From Halostagnicola larsenii XH-48 (GTDB taxonomy: Archaea > Halobacteriota > Halobacteria > Halobacteriales > Natrialbaceae), in the NCBI RefSeq assembly GCF_000517625.1, contig NZ_CP007056.1, positions 62,001-126,000 on the forward strand: a DNA stretch of 64,000 nt, given 5' to 3'. This document shows, one piece after another, positions 17,299 to 25,516 of the stretch. A model generated the notes under the pieces. It searched no databases. It had not been told where the DNA came from and saw only the letters and a list, made by a program, of their open reading frames with translations. Within the stretch, counting starts at the first letter, position 1, and every line of letters starts with the position of its first letter. Both the position numbers and the translations under genes were made by a program.

Positions 17299-18378
17299 TT
17301 ATCCCTTCGGTCGGCGTTCGATGTGGTCGTACATCTCGGGTCGCTCCTCGAGCAGCGCTTCGAATTCGTCGAGTTGCCGTTCGAGTTCCGGCGGCGTCTC
17401 CTCGTAGAGATGGGCGAAGATTTCTTCGATACCTCGTTCTTCGAACGCGTCGGCGGCGTCGACCGCCTCGGAGAACTCGGCTTCGACCTCCTCGCGGATC
17501 GTCTCCTCGTCGATTCCCTCCCAACGACCGGTCTCTTCGAGGAACGCCTGATACCGCTCGAGGGGGTCTTGCTCGGCCCATTCGTCGACCTCCTCGTCGG
17601 AGCGATACCGCGTCGGGTCGTCACTCGTCGTGTGGGCTCCACGTCGGTAGGTGACCGCTTCGACTAACACTGGATTGCCCTCGAGCGCGCGTTCTCGAGC
17701 CCTCGAGACGGCGTTGTAGACCGCGAGCACGTCGTTGCCGTCGACGCGAATACCGTCGAGACCGTAGGCCAGCGCTTTTTGTGTTACCGTCTCAGCGTTG
17801 GTCTGCCCGTCGAAGGATCGCGAGATGGCGTACTGATTGTTCTGGCAGAAGAATACGGCGGGTACGTCGAGCACGCCGGCAAAGTTGATTCCTTCGTGAA
17901 ACGCGCCGGTGGAGGTCGCACCGTCACCGAGGTTCGCGAACGCGACCCGGTCCTCCTCCGCGAGTTGCATCCCCCAGGCTTTGCCGGTGACGACCGGAAT
18001 GTGCGAGCCAATCGAAATCGCGAGCCCGAAAATATTCGCTTCTTCCATGCGCGAGGCATCTTCGATCCCGCGCCAGTACAGCAGCAGGTCGCGCATCGAG
18101 AGTCCGTGCATCAATAGCGTGCCCGTTTCACGCCCGTACGGGAAAACCCAGTCTTCGGAAGAAAGCGCGAACCCGCTGCCGATAATGGCGGCTTCTTGCC
18201 CTCGACCCGACGGATACGTCCCGAGCAATCCGCGTCGTTGGAGCTTCGTCGCTCGAGTATCGAACACGCGCTGGAGCAGCATCCACCGATACAGATCGCG
18301 GAACGCTTCGTCGTCTACGTCGGGAAGACGTTCGGTATCGTAGCTTCCGTCGGGGCGGACGACTTGATGGATGTCCAT
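17299..18378 (-). CDS. 2-oxoacid dehydrogenase E1 component, alpha subunit
   Basis: A 359-residue E1alpha with the thiamine diphosphate motif starting 'NLGDGATSTGAFHEGINFA' and ending 'CQNNQYAIS' (GDG...NN), and the phosphorylation-loop region 'YRRGAHTTSDDPTRYR'. The start at 18378 is chosen because GGAGGGAT lies a few bases before it and the protein then begins in the conserved region. An in-frame ATG at 18456 sits about 30 bases from a TATA-like TTTATATC (18483-18490) and could be a leaderless start adding 26 residues. Substrate specificity is not evident from the sequence. Confidence 0.93.
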   Translation of the reverse strand: MDIHQVVRPDGSYDTERLPDVDDEAFRDLYRWMLLQRVFDTRATKLQRRGLLGTYPSGRGQEAAIIGSGFALSSEDWVFPYGRETGTLLMHGLSMRDLLLYWRGIEDASRMEEANIFGLAISIGSHIPVVTGKAWGMQLAEEDRVAFANLGDGATSTGAFHEGINFAGVLDVPAVFFCQNNQYAISRSFDGQTNAETVTQKALAYGLDGIRVDGNDVLAVYNAVSRARERALEGNPVLVEAVTYRRGAHTTSDDPTRYRSDEEVDEWAEQDPLERYQAFLEETGRWEGIDEETIREEVEAEFSEAVDAADAFEERGIEEIFAHLYEETPPELERQLDEFEALLEERPEMYDHIERRPKG

Positions 18379-18482
18379 TGGTATCCCTCCTTGCGAGAGT
18401 GGATCGATATCGACATCGACCGACCCCGTGGAAACTGGTCGTTGACTGTTGTTCATCTCACAGTGTAGATGTCGCCATCTAC

Positions 18483-18490
18483 GATATAAA
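18483..18490 (-). promoter_or_regulatory. Probable TATA box for the E1alpha-E1beta operon
   Basis: TTTATATC on the minus strand is the strongest TATA match upstream of E1alpha. Transcription would start near 18460, close to the in-frame ATG at 18456 and about 80 bases before the ribosome-binding-site-equipped ATG at 18378. Confidence 0.5.
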
Positions 18491-18772
18491 TCTTTGTGAC
18501 CCACATTTTGGCGTTCTCGAGGCGTACTTTGTCTCTCGCGATGGCGGAACGGGAATGAAACGGTACTGGCGAATTCTCACCAAAAACGCAAACTACCCGA
18601 AACTGATTACAACTGAACCGACGAGGGGGCAGCAGATCCGCTCGTCCGTTCATGTCGAGAGACGCCCCTTGTGGTCTACTATCAAGATCAAGAGCGGGCG
18701 AGTGTTATGTATCATGTATAGAAAATGAGACTGTGTCCGAACTATTGACACCAGTTAACAGGCATCCCGAAA

Positions 18773-18782
18773 GATTTAAGTA
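18773..18782 (+). promoter_or_regulatory. Probable TATA box for tctC
   Basis: GATTTAAGTA is centred about 28 bases before the tctC ATG at 18806, the spacing expected for a leaderless transcript. The rest of the 18505-18805 interval shows no gene. Confidence 0.55.
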
Positions 18783-18805
18783 GTATCTATCTCTCATTAC
18801 AGACC

Positions 18806-19801
18806 ATGCAGGATAGACGTACATTCATCCAACGCACCGTAGCCGGGGGAACAGGGGCCGCATCGCTTGTCTTCGCAGGATGTATCGGCGGCAGTGGCGG
18901 TGGGGATGGAGACTTCCCCTCCGAACAATTCAGGGGAGTCATTCCATGGGGTCAAGGCGGTGGGACGGATATATTCACCAGGGAGATCTGGCAAGAAATC
19001 GCAGACAGCAACGACGTTTCGGTCGGATTTGAAAACGTCACAGGCGCAGCTGGCGTTCGGGGAATAACTGAATTGTACGGGTCTGCACCGGACGGATACA
19101 CGATTTCTCCGATGAATTCACCGTCCGTTGTCCCCCTTCTCACGCAAGACCCGGGCTTTACCATCGACGAGTTCAGACACATCGGCGCGTACACACAGAC
19201 CGTCTGGGTGCTCGTTACGGATCCCGAACTCGGATTGAACGACTTCGAAGAGGTCGTCCAAGCGTACGAGGATGGAGAGATTGAGTCGATCTCCGGTCAG
19301 TCGCCCGGAGAACCAAATCACGTACTCGCGGAATCTCTCAAGTCGGAGCTGGATGTCCCGTGGGAAAATTACGTCGCATACGACGGAAGTGGGCCGGTTA
19401 TTCAAGCGGTAGCTTCCGGCGAGGTGTCGGCGGGTATCGTGACTGAGACGGCCGCAGCGGACGCCGAGGATCAAATTGACGTGTTGACTGCGTTGTCGAG
19501 TGAAGGAAGCCCCGTCTTCCCGGATTTACCGGTCTACACCGATTACGGATACGAAGCGGAGATTGACTTTATGGGACAGTTCCTTCGTTCGTTCATGGTA
19601 CCGCCCGATACACCGGACGAGCGAGTCGACATTCTAAATGAAGCCCTCCAAACGGCGCTCGAGAGCGACGAACTACAGTCGTGGGCAGACGAGACCGGGA
19701 ATCACCTCGAGTACCTCGGCGGCGAAGAAGAGGTCTTAGCTGTCTTGGAGGAAAACCAGGAACGTATTCCGGAAATCATTGATCTAGACGACCTGGAGTA
19801 A
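18806..19801 (+). CDS. tctC: TctC-type solute-binding lipoprotein of a tripartite tricarboxylate transporter
   Basis: A 331-residue extracytoplasmic binding protein. The N-terminus has a twin-arginine motif (RRTFIQRT), a short hydrophobic stretch and a lipobox ending in Cys ('SLVFAGCIGG'), so it is Tat-exported and membrane-anchored. The mature part matches the TctC/Bug family ('GVIPWGQGGGTDIFTREI', 'DGYTISPMN', 'GEPNHVLAES'). Family members bind citrate, other carboxylates or sugar acids. It starts a tctCBA operon followed by an enolase-superfamily enzyme, which suggests that a hydroxy- or sugar-acid is the ligand. Confidence 0.93.
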   Translation: MQDRRTFIQRTVAGGTGAASLVFAGCIGGSGGGDGDFPSEQFRGVIPWGQGGGTDIFTREIWQEIADSNDVSVGFENVTGAAGVRGITELYGSAPDGYTISPMNSPSVVPLLTQDPGFTIDEFRHIGAYTQTVWVLVTDPELGLNDFEEVVQAYEDGEIESISGQSPGEPNHVLAESLKSELDVPWENYVAYDGSGPVIQAVASGEVSAGIVTETAAADAEDQIDVLTALSSEGSPVFPDLPVYTDYGYEAEIDFMGQFLRSFMVPPDTPDERVDILNEALQTALESDELQSWADETGNHLEYLGGEEEVLAVLEENQERIPEIIDLDDLE

Positions 19802-19816
19802 AAGCGGCTACGTAGC

Positions 19817-20371
19817 ATGATCAATTCAATTTATCATTCGATGAAACGTCGAGTGACCGCGGAAGTATTGATGCTTCTGGGGATGTTGGGCGTCTCGAGT
19901 TACATGCTCATTGAATCGTTTTCTTTCTCTTACGAAGCCGGCATTTTTCCTCGGTTCGCCGCAGTTGTAACGGTTTGTGGATGCGTTCTATTGCTTGTAC
20001 GAGAGCACCTGCCACAACCGATACAGCAAATGGTCACCGAATCGGCGGGAATGTTCGATCAATACGACGAAGAGTTTCAGGAATCGGCCAGCGAACGCGA
20101 ATCGGGCGAAGACGAGCCCTCGTACTCAAGGGGTGATACCGAGATAGATACCACCAAGCAGGTGATCCTCGTCGGTCTCCTCGCCGGCTATGGACTGGTC
20201 GGATACGCAATCGGTCTCGTGTGGGCAACTCCAGTGTTTATCTTCGCGTTCGCAAAGCTATTCGGTCTTCCGCGACTTGTAACGTTGTTACTCGTGGCTG
20301 TCGGCATTGCCGCCGCACTCGCGTTCAATTCGATACTTCCCGTAAACATGACTGATGGAGTGATAGTGTAA
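19817..20371 (+). CDS. tctB: TctB-type small membrane subunit
   Basis: A 184-residue protein with four predicted hydrophobic segments: two at the N-terminus and two in the C-terminal third ('VGYAIGLVWATPVFIFAFAK'). A charged cytoplasmic loop of about 60 residues, rich in Glu and Ser, lies between them. This matches the poorly conserved TctB subunit. It starts 15 bases after tctC and is followed two bases later by tctA. Confidence 0.85.
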   Translation: MINSIYHSMKRRVTAEVLMLLGMLGVSSYMLIESFSFSYEAGIFPRFAAVVTVCGCVLLLVREHLPQPIQQMVTESAGMFDQYDEEFQESASERESGEDEPSYSRGDTEIDTTKQVILVGLLAGYGLVGYAIGLVWATPVFIFAFAKLFGLPRLVTLLLVAVGIAAALAFNSILPVNMTDGVIV

Positions 20372-20373
20372 TC

Positions 20374-21870
20374 ATGATTCCAGAATCGCTGTTCGGTGCG
20401 CTAGAAATACTCTTTACGTGGCCGACGGCGGGGTGGTTAGTGGTTGGGGTCCTCACAGGGATTATCATCGGAACGATTCCCGGTTTGGGGCCGAACCTCG
20501 GTCTGGCGGTCGTCCTTCCGCTAACGATGGGTCTCGATGGGCCGGATGCGATAATCCTCCTTATTAGTATCTACAGTGGAGCGATGTACGGGGGAAGTAT
20601 CGCGGCGATCTTGATCAACACTCCGGGAACGGCTGCGGCTGCGGCGACGACGATGGATGGCTACCCGATGACTCGACAGGGTCGAGCGATGGATGCACTC
20701 TCGATTTCTGCAACGGCATCGGCACTCGGCGGTACTTTCGCCATTATCACGCTCATCCTGTTGACGCCGTTTCTGACGACGATCGTGCTCATGTTCGGAT
20801 CGCCCGAATACTTCCTCATCGCGCTCTTCGGAATCGCCCTGATAACGATCATCGCGCAGGGATCGATGGTAAAAGGGCTCACGGCGGGCGCGTTCGGATT
20901 GTTACTCTCAACCATCGGTTTTCCGGTTGCGGCCGGGCAACCGAGATACACGTTCGATACGTTCATCCTCTATGACGGACTGGATTTCGTCGCAGTGTTG
21001 ATCGGTATCTTCGCCATCGGTGAGATGATCAAGCTAGCCGGAGAAACGGGGAGTCTTGCAAACAAGGACCTCAGTTTGAGCGGAAACGTCCTCTCCGGCG
21101 TTCGAAAGGTCTTGGCTTCCCCGATAACGACGATCAAATCTGGGTACATTGGCATGTTCATCGGTGCGATTCCGGGGTCGGGTGCCTCGATCTCGAATTT
21201 TATCTCCTACGCCGAAGCGGTCCGAAGCGGAGCGGGAGAAACGGAGTACGGGTCCGGAAACCACCGGGGTGTAATCGCATCCGAAGCTTCGAACAACGGA
21301 ACGGTCGCCGGGTCGCTCATTCCGACGTTTTCGTTCGGCATTCCCGGAAGCGGTGCGACCGCTATCCTTCTCGGCGGGCTGGTGATGCACGGTCTGCGGC
21401 CAGGACCTGAACTGTTCACGGACAACGTCGATATCACATACAGTATTTTCCTTGCGTTGCTGGCAGGCAACGCCATTATCCTTCTGTTCGGTCTCCTGAT
21501 CATCACTCAAGCGGTGTACATCACGACGATCGATACCGATTACATCATTCCGATCGTTATCGCGATCGCTTCTCTGGGGGCGTTCGGGCTCCGAGGGAGT
21601 TGGTTGGACGTATTTACCGTGCTCATCTTCGGAATACTCGGCTTCTTTATGATGCGGCACAATTATTCGATCATCGCGTTCGTGCTGGGAATCGTCCTCG
21701 GGCCTATCGCGGAGGAGAACCTCGTTCGGTCGTTACAGTTGTCCGATGGTTCCCTCATGATCTTTGTCAACGAGCCGATTCCGTTATTGCTCACTTTGTT
21801 CACCGTCTCCGTAATCGCTTCTCCCGTCTTCACACTGGTTCGTTCGGCTATCGGAGGTGGTGCCGATTGA
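20374..21870 (+). CDS. tctA: TctA-type large membrane subunit of the tripartite tricarboxylate transporter
   Basis: A 498-residue protein with about eleven to twelve membrane segments. The family's glycine-rich motifs are intact: 'GIIIGTIPGLGPNLGLAVV' near the N-terminus, 'YSGAMYGGSIAAILINTPG' and 'IGAIPGSGASISNFISYAEA' in the middle, and 'SFGIPGSGATAILLGGL'. It is the ion-coupled translocation subunit working with TctB and the lipoprotein TctC. Confidence 0.95.
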   Translation: MIPESLFGALEILFTWPTAGWLVVGVLTGIIIGTIPGLGPNLGLAVVLPLTMGLDGPDAIILLISIYSGAMYGGSIAAILINTPGTAAAAATTMDGYPMTRQGRAMDALSISATASALGGTFAIITLILLTPFLTTIVLMFGSPEYFLIALFGIALITIIAQGSMVKGLTAGAFGLLLSTIGFPVAAGQPRYTFDTFILYDGLDFVAVLIGIFAIGEMIKLAGETGSLANKDLSLSGNVLSGVRKVLASPITTIKSGYIGMFIGAIPGSGASISNFISYAEAVRSGAGETEYGSGNHRGVIASEASNNGTVAGSLIPTFSFGIPGSGATAILLGGLVMHGLRPGPELFTDNVDITYSIFLALLAGNAIILLFGLLIITQAVYITTIDTDYIIPIVIAIASLGAFGLRGSWLDVFTVLIFGILGFFMMRHNYSIIAFVLGIVLGPIAEENLVRSLQLSDGSLMIFVNEPIPLLLTLFTVSVIASPVFTLVRSAIGGGAD

Positions 21871-22013
21871 CAGCGGTTTCGTTTGGCTTCGGTCTGAGCG
21901 TCGCCCGTTTGACACCGCCGGACCCACTCGTAGACCAACAACCCCTGGAAAGCCGATCAGTAAGGATAAGTATGCGGCCACTATCGATTCGTGTACAAGT
22001 GGGTGATTCATAG

Positions 22014-23108
22014 ATGCATATCACAGACGTTCAAGCGACGACACACACCGTCCCGGCTACTGTCCCCGGAATGGACGAACCTGATGAGATGACGCTCGCG
22101 TTCGTTACCGTTGAAACGGACGACGGAATCGTCGGGCATGGCGAAACAGGGTATCTCCATCCTCGAGCGAGCGCCTCGTTCGTAAACGATCACATTGCCC
22201 CGTTGATAACGGGAGAGAACCCGCTGAACACCGAACGAATTTGGGACCGTCTGTCCGCCGAACTCAATCCCCGAGCACAGACCGGCGTCTGGAGTACGGC
22301 GGTGAGCGCCGTCGACATTGCCCTGTGGGATATTAAGGGAAAACAGTACAACGAACCCGTGTGGCGACTGTTAGGGGGTGCCGACGATACGGTACCGGTG
22401 TACTATACGATCGGACAGGCGATTCGAGACGAGGACCTGCTCGCGGATGTCGCGACGCAGCTCGTCTCGGACGGCGCCGAGCGGATCAAAGTCGTCGTCG
22501 GAAAGGGATCGTGGGCGAATCCGAGCGTCGACGCTGGACGAGTCACTGCGGTTCGAGAGGCCGTCGGCGATGATGTCGGATTAGCGATCGACGCGAACTA
22601 CCTGTACTCACTCAACGAAGCGCTCGAGTTGTGCAACCGTCTCGAGTCGACATCGATCAGTTGGTTTGAGGAGCCGGTCTACGGCAACGATGCATCGCTC
22701 CTGGCTGACCTCCGAACGCGGACTCGCGTTCCTATCGCTGCGGGTCAGAACGAAGGCCACAGTTTCCGTCACCGGGACCTCATCGAGAGCGGAGCGATCG
22801 ATATTAGCCTCCCGAACGTTTGTTTCACCGGTGGATACACCGAAGCCGCGAAAGTTGCAGGAATGGCGAACGCATTCAATGTCGATGTCTTCCACGGCGG
22901 CGGGTGGCCGTTCCAGAATATGCATCTCCAAGCGGGAGTATCCAACGGAAGGATGGTCGAATTTCACGACATCGTCTGGGAAATCGGGAAGAAAATATAC
23001 GAGTCTCCGCCAGAACCGACGGGCGCATCGATCACACTGCCGGACGAACCGGGGCTCGGTCTCGAACCCGACTGGGACGTTCTGGACACGTATCAGGACG
23101 ACGAATAG
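22014..23108 (+). CDS. Mandelate racemase/muconate lactonising enzyme family protein (enolase superfamily)
   Basis: A 364-residue enolase-superfamily enzyme. The N-terminal capping domain runs to about residue 120 and a beta/alpha barrel follows. Candidate catalytic residues are visible: a lysine pair in 'RIKVVVGKGS', metal-binding acids in 'AIDANYLY' (Asp), 'WFEEPVYG' (Glu) and 'AAGQNEGHS' (Glu), and the general-base histidine in 'VDVFHGGGWPF'. This resembles mandelate racemase-subgroup acid-sugar dehydratases or racemases. Co-location with tctCBA points to a sugar acid or hydroxyacid substrate, which cannot be named from the sequence. Confidence 0.9.
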   Translation: MHITDVQATTHTVPATVPGMDEPDEMTLAFVTVETDDGIVGHGETGYLHPRASASFVNDHIAPLITGENPLNTERIWDRLSAELNPRAQTGVWSTAVSAVDIALWDIKGKQYNEPVWRLLGGADDTVPVYYTIGQAIRDEDLLADVATQLVSDGAERIKVVVGKGSWANPSVDAGRVTAVREAVGDDVGLAIDANYLYSLNEALELCNRLESTSISWFEEPVYGNDASLLADLRTRTRVPIAAGQNEGHSFRHRDLIESGAIDISLPNVCFTGGYTEAAKVAGMANAFNVDVFHGGGWPFQNMHLQAGVSNGRMVEFHDIVWEIGKKIYESPPEPTGASITLPDEPGLGLEPDWDVLDTYQDDE

Positions 23109-23207
23109 GCCAGCGAGCACTCGATTTTAGAGTTCTAATCACAGATTTCCGTTTCGTCTGAAACGTCTCTGGGAAAGAGTAAATAGCTGGGAGTGCAAGC
23201 CCTTGTT

Positions 23208-23627
23208 ATGGTTATCGTTGCAGCGGTGGACCGATCAGAACGGGCAGCAGAAATTGTCGATCAGGCACAGCGTCTGGCAGCGGCCTTCGACGACACGATT
23301 CACGTGGTTCACGTGTTGTCGGAGTCGGAGTTCGTGAGTCTGGAGCGAACGAGCGTGGACAAAACAGGAACCGCACTCGATATGGATCGCGTTCGCGGCG
23401 TCGCAGCGGATGTCGCGGACGAGGCAATATCGACGGACGATTCGAAAACGAAAGCTGTCGGGTTAGTGGGTGACCCGACGGACCGTATCGTCGGGTATGC
23501 AGACGAGCATGACGCCAGATATATCGTCGTTGCGAGTCGAAAACGATCACCCGCGGGAAAGGTTCTGTTTGGAAGCGTCGCGCAGTCGGTACTCCTTAAC
23601 GCCGGTCGTCCGGTTGTCGTCTGTTGA
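23208..23627 (+). CDS. Universal stress protein UspA family
   Basis: A 139-residue single-domain UspA protein beginning 'MVIVAAVDRSERAAEIV' and ending with the ATP-binding loop 'SRKRSPAGKVLFGSVAQSV'. A GTG at 23193 is in frame, but the ATG at 23208 fits the family start. A TATA-like AGTAAATAGC lies about 25 bases upstream, so it is probably transcribed on its own rather than with the enolase gene. Confidence 0.92.
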   Translation: MVIVAAVDRSERAAEIVDQAQRLAAAFDDTIHVVHVLSESEFVSLERTSVDKTGTALDMDRVRGVAADVADEAISTDDSKTKAVGLVGDPTDRIVGYADEHDARYIVVASRKRSPAGKVLFGSVAQSVLLNAGRPVVVC

Positions 23628-23650
23628 ACAGTCAGCTGCTCCTGTTAGCG

Positions 23651-23668
23651 GGGCCGAAGGTTTTTTTG
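23651..23668 (+). terminator. Oligo-T terminator candidate after uspA
   Basis: A GC-rich stretch runs into a seven-T tract (TTTTTTT) shortly after the uspA stop at 23627. Archaeal RNA polymerase terminates at such T-runs without needing a hairpin. Confidence 0.4.
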
Positions 23669-23771
23669 TATTCCGTGTGCGGGCGGAACACGGCGATTGC
23701 AACGGTATTCCACCGATTTAGAGTACGTCGGCCAGAAGCTATTCAAACATGCGTACGAATACCTAGCACAG

Positions 23772-25103
23772 ATGTCAGAAACAAAATCGTTGTTCGCCCC
23801 GGCTGAACCCGATGTCGGGACCGATGCCGACGGCGAACTCGAGCGACTGCGGACTGAACGTGACTTCTGGCGAAACCTCTTCGATCAACTGGTTGCGGAG
23901 TTTCCGGAGTCAGTCGTCGTCGTCAACGACGAGGGTACCATTACCCACTGGAACGACCCGATCGTCGAGTTGATCGGCGCGACCGAGGCGGAGGCCGTCG
24001 GGAATCAGGCGATCGATATCGTCGGCACTGAGGGGGTCGAGGAAACCCTGGCGGAGAAGGTCGCTCGCACCGGCGAACCGGTCCGCGAGGACCGAATCCG
24101 ATCCGGGAAAACGGACGGGGACAACTGGCACGTTCGAGCGGCGGGAGTGCCGCTGTTAACGCCCGATGGCGACTCGATCGGCGCGTTCGAGTACGTAAGT
24201 AGCGTCACGGAGCTAGTCGAGCAACGGAAGGAACTCGAGCACATTCAAGAATCGATCAGTGAGACCGTCGAGGGTGCGGTCGAAGAGTTGCTCGAAGCGG
24301 CCGAAACGAACGCCGAGACGACCGAAGAGGTCGACGCGCTTGCCGAGGAACAGGTGGAGAATCTGGTAGACGTGAGAAACGAGATGGAATCCCTCTCGGC
24401 GACCGTCGAAGAAATATCGGCGAGCGCCGAGGAGGTCAGCAGCCAGAGCGAAATTGCCGCGGAACTGGCCGACGAATCGAAGGACGCGACCGCCGAAATC
24501 GTCTCGATGATCGACGAGGTTCGCGGGGCGACGGATACCCTCTCCGAGAACAGTCGCGAACTTGAAAAACGCGTCCGGGAGATCGACAAAGTGGTCGATG
24601 TCATCGACCAGATCGCCGACGAGACGAACCTGCTGGCGGTCAACGCCAACATCCAAGCCGCGCAGGTCGATGCGGGCGCGGAGGGCTTTGCCGTCGTCGC
24701 CGACGAGGTCAAGGAACTCGCCGACCAGTCAAAAGAAGAAGTCGGGACGATCGAGGACATCGTCGACCACGTCCGCGAAAACACGACCGAAACCATCGAC
24801 AGCGTCGAGGCGACGATCGAGCGCGTCGACGTTGCCATCGAGCGGGCCCGATCCGTCGACGACAAACAGTCCGAGATCAAATCGGCGGTGGGCGAGGCAA
24901 CGACGGGCATCGAACAGATCGCGGGCGCAACCGACGATCAAGCCGCGACCGCCGAAGAGGTCGCGACGATGCTCGGTACATCCGTCGAACAGACCGAAGA
25001 CGTCGCGGCCGAAATCGAGACGCTCGCGGAGACGAACGCGAAACAGACCGAGGAAATCCGGGCGGTCCGCGAGGAGGTTCGTGCGCTCGAGTCGGACCTG
25101 TAG
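23772..25103 (+). CDS. Soluble methyl-accepting chemotaxis-type transducer with a PAS domain
   Basis: A 443-residue cytoplasmic transducer with no membrane segment or HAMP domain. Residues ~25-160 are a PAS/PAC sensor ('SVVVVNDEGTITHWNDPIV'). Residues ~170-443 are a long coiled coil with the signalling core 'IDQIADETNLLAVNANIQAA' and 'FAVVADEVKELADQSKEEV'. The hairpin tip departs from the usual IEAARAGE and reads 'IQAAQVDAGAEG'. It would normally control CheA via CheW. The ATG at 23772 is preferred to a TTG at 23697, because the longer version adds residues not typical of the family. Confidence 0.9.
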   Translation: MSETKSLFAPAEPDVGTDADGELERLRTERDFWRNLFDQLVAEFPESVVVVNDEGTITHWNDPIVELIGATEAEAVGNQAIDIVGTEGVEETLAEKVARTGEPVREDRIRSGKTDGDNWHVRAAGVPLLTPDGDSIGAFEYVSSVTELVEQRKELEHIQESISETVEGAVEELLEAAETNAETTEEVDALAEEQVENLVDVRNEMESLSATVEEISASAEEVSSQSEIAAELADESKDATAEIVSMIDEVRGATDTLSENSRELEKRVREIDKVVDVIDQIADETNLLAVNANIQAAQVDAGAEGFAVVADEVKELADQSKEEVGTIEDIVDHVRENTTETIDSVEATIERVDVAIERARSVDDKQSEIKSAVGEATTGIEQIAGATDDQAATAEEVATMLGTSVEQTEDVAAEIETLAETNAKQTEEIRAVREEVRALESDL

Positions 25104-25189
25104 GCCGAAGACATGTTCTCGCGAAGAGCCACAGAGAGACGGCTAGACGTTCGTTCCGTATACTCAAGTGTACTGAAGACCCATTCCAT

Positions 25190-25208
25190 GTATACGGGTG
25201 CCGTATAC
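25190..25208. repeat. GTATAC-N7-GTATAC element, copy A1
   Basis: GTATAC at 25190-25195 and 25203-25208 are separated by seven bases (GGGTGCC). A weaker relative (GTATAC-N4-GTGTAC) lies at 25158-25173. Copies A1 and B1 (50671-50689) share the form GTATACGGGNNNNGTATACC. It sits between the converging transducer and acyl-CoA dehydrogenase genes. Confidence 0.6.
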
Positions 25209-25285
25209 CATGCCATATGATGCGCGCGGAACACGAGAAATTACATATGTATTCTTGTAAACGGCCGTTCACAACTGCTGGGTAG

Positions 25286-25309
25286 AACCGAACCGGTCGA
25301 CGTTCGGTT
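25286..25309. repeat. Perfect 8-bp hairpin between the two GTATAC elements
   Basis: AACCGAAC (25286-25293) and GTTCGGTT (25302-25309) form an uninterrupted eight-base-pair stem with an eight-base loop, midway between GTATAC copies A1 and A2. If the segment is transcribed, it would fold here. No protein is apparent. Confidence 0.4.
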
Positions 25310-25345
25310 GCGAGCATCGGTCGACTGGTCAGAACGAAGAGGGGT

Positions 25346-25364
25346 GTATACGGAATATGTATAC
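25346..25364. repeat. GTATAC-N7-GTATAC element, copy A2
   Basis: GTATAC at 25346-25351 and 25359-25364 flank GGAATAT. With copy B2 (50913-50931) it follows GTATACGRRATAYGTATAC and both are followed by GGT, a closer match than to A1. The 25104-25516 interval contains no recognisable protein gene. Confidence 0.6.
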
Positions 25365-25516
25365 GGTATCGTTCGGTCGGGTTTGTAAGGGACGAAACAC
25401 ACGCCGTACGGGCGGGCACCGCCCAGTGATTCGTCTCGCGTCGGCTCCGGTTGCACCGAGACCGCTCTCTCGAAGAACTCTCGAGCGCGGCTGTGGACGA
25501 ATCGAGGTTGGGTCGG

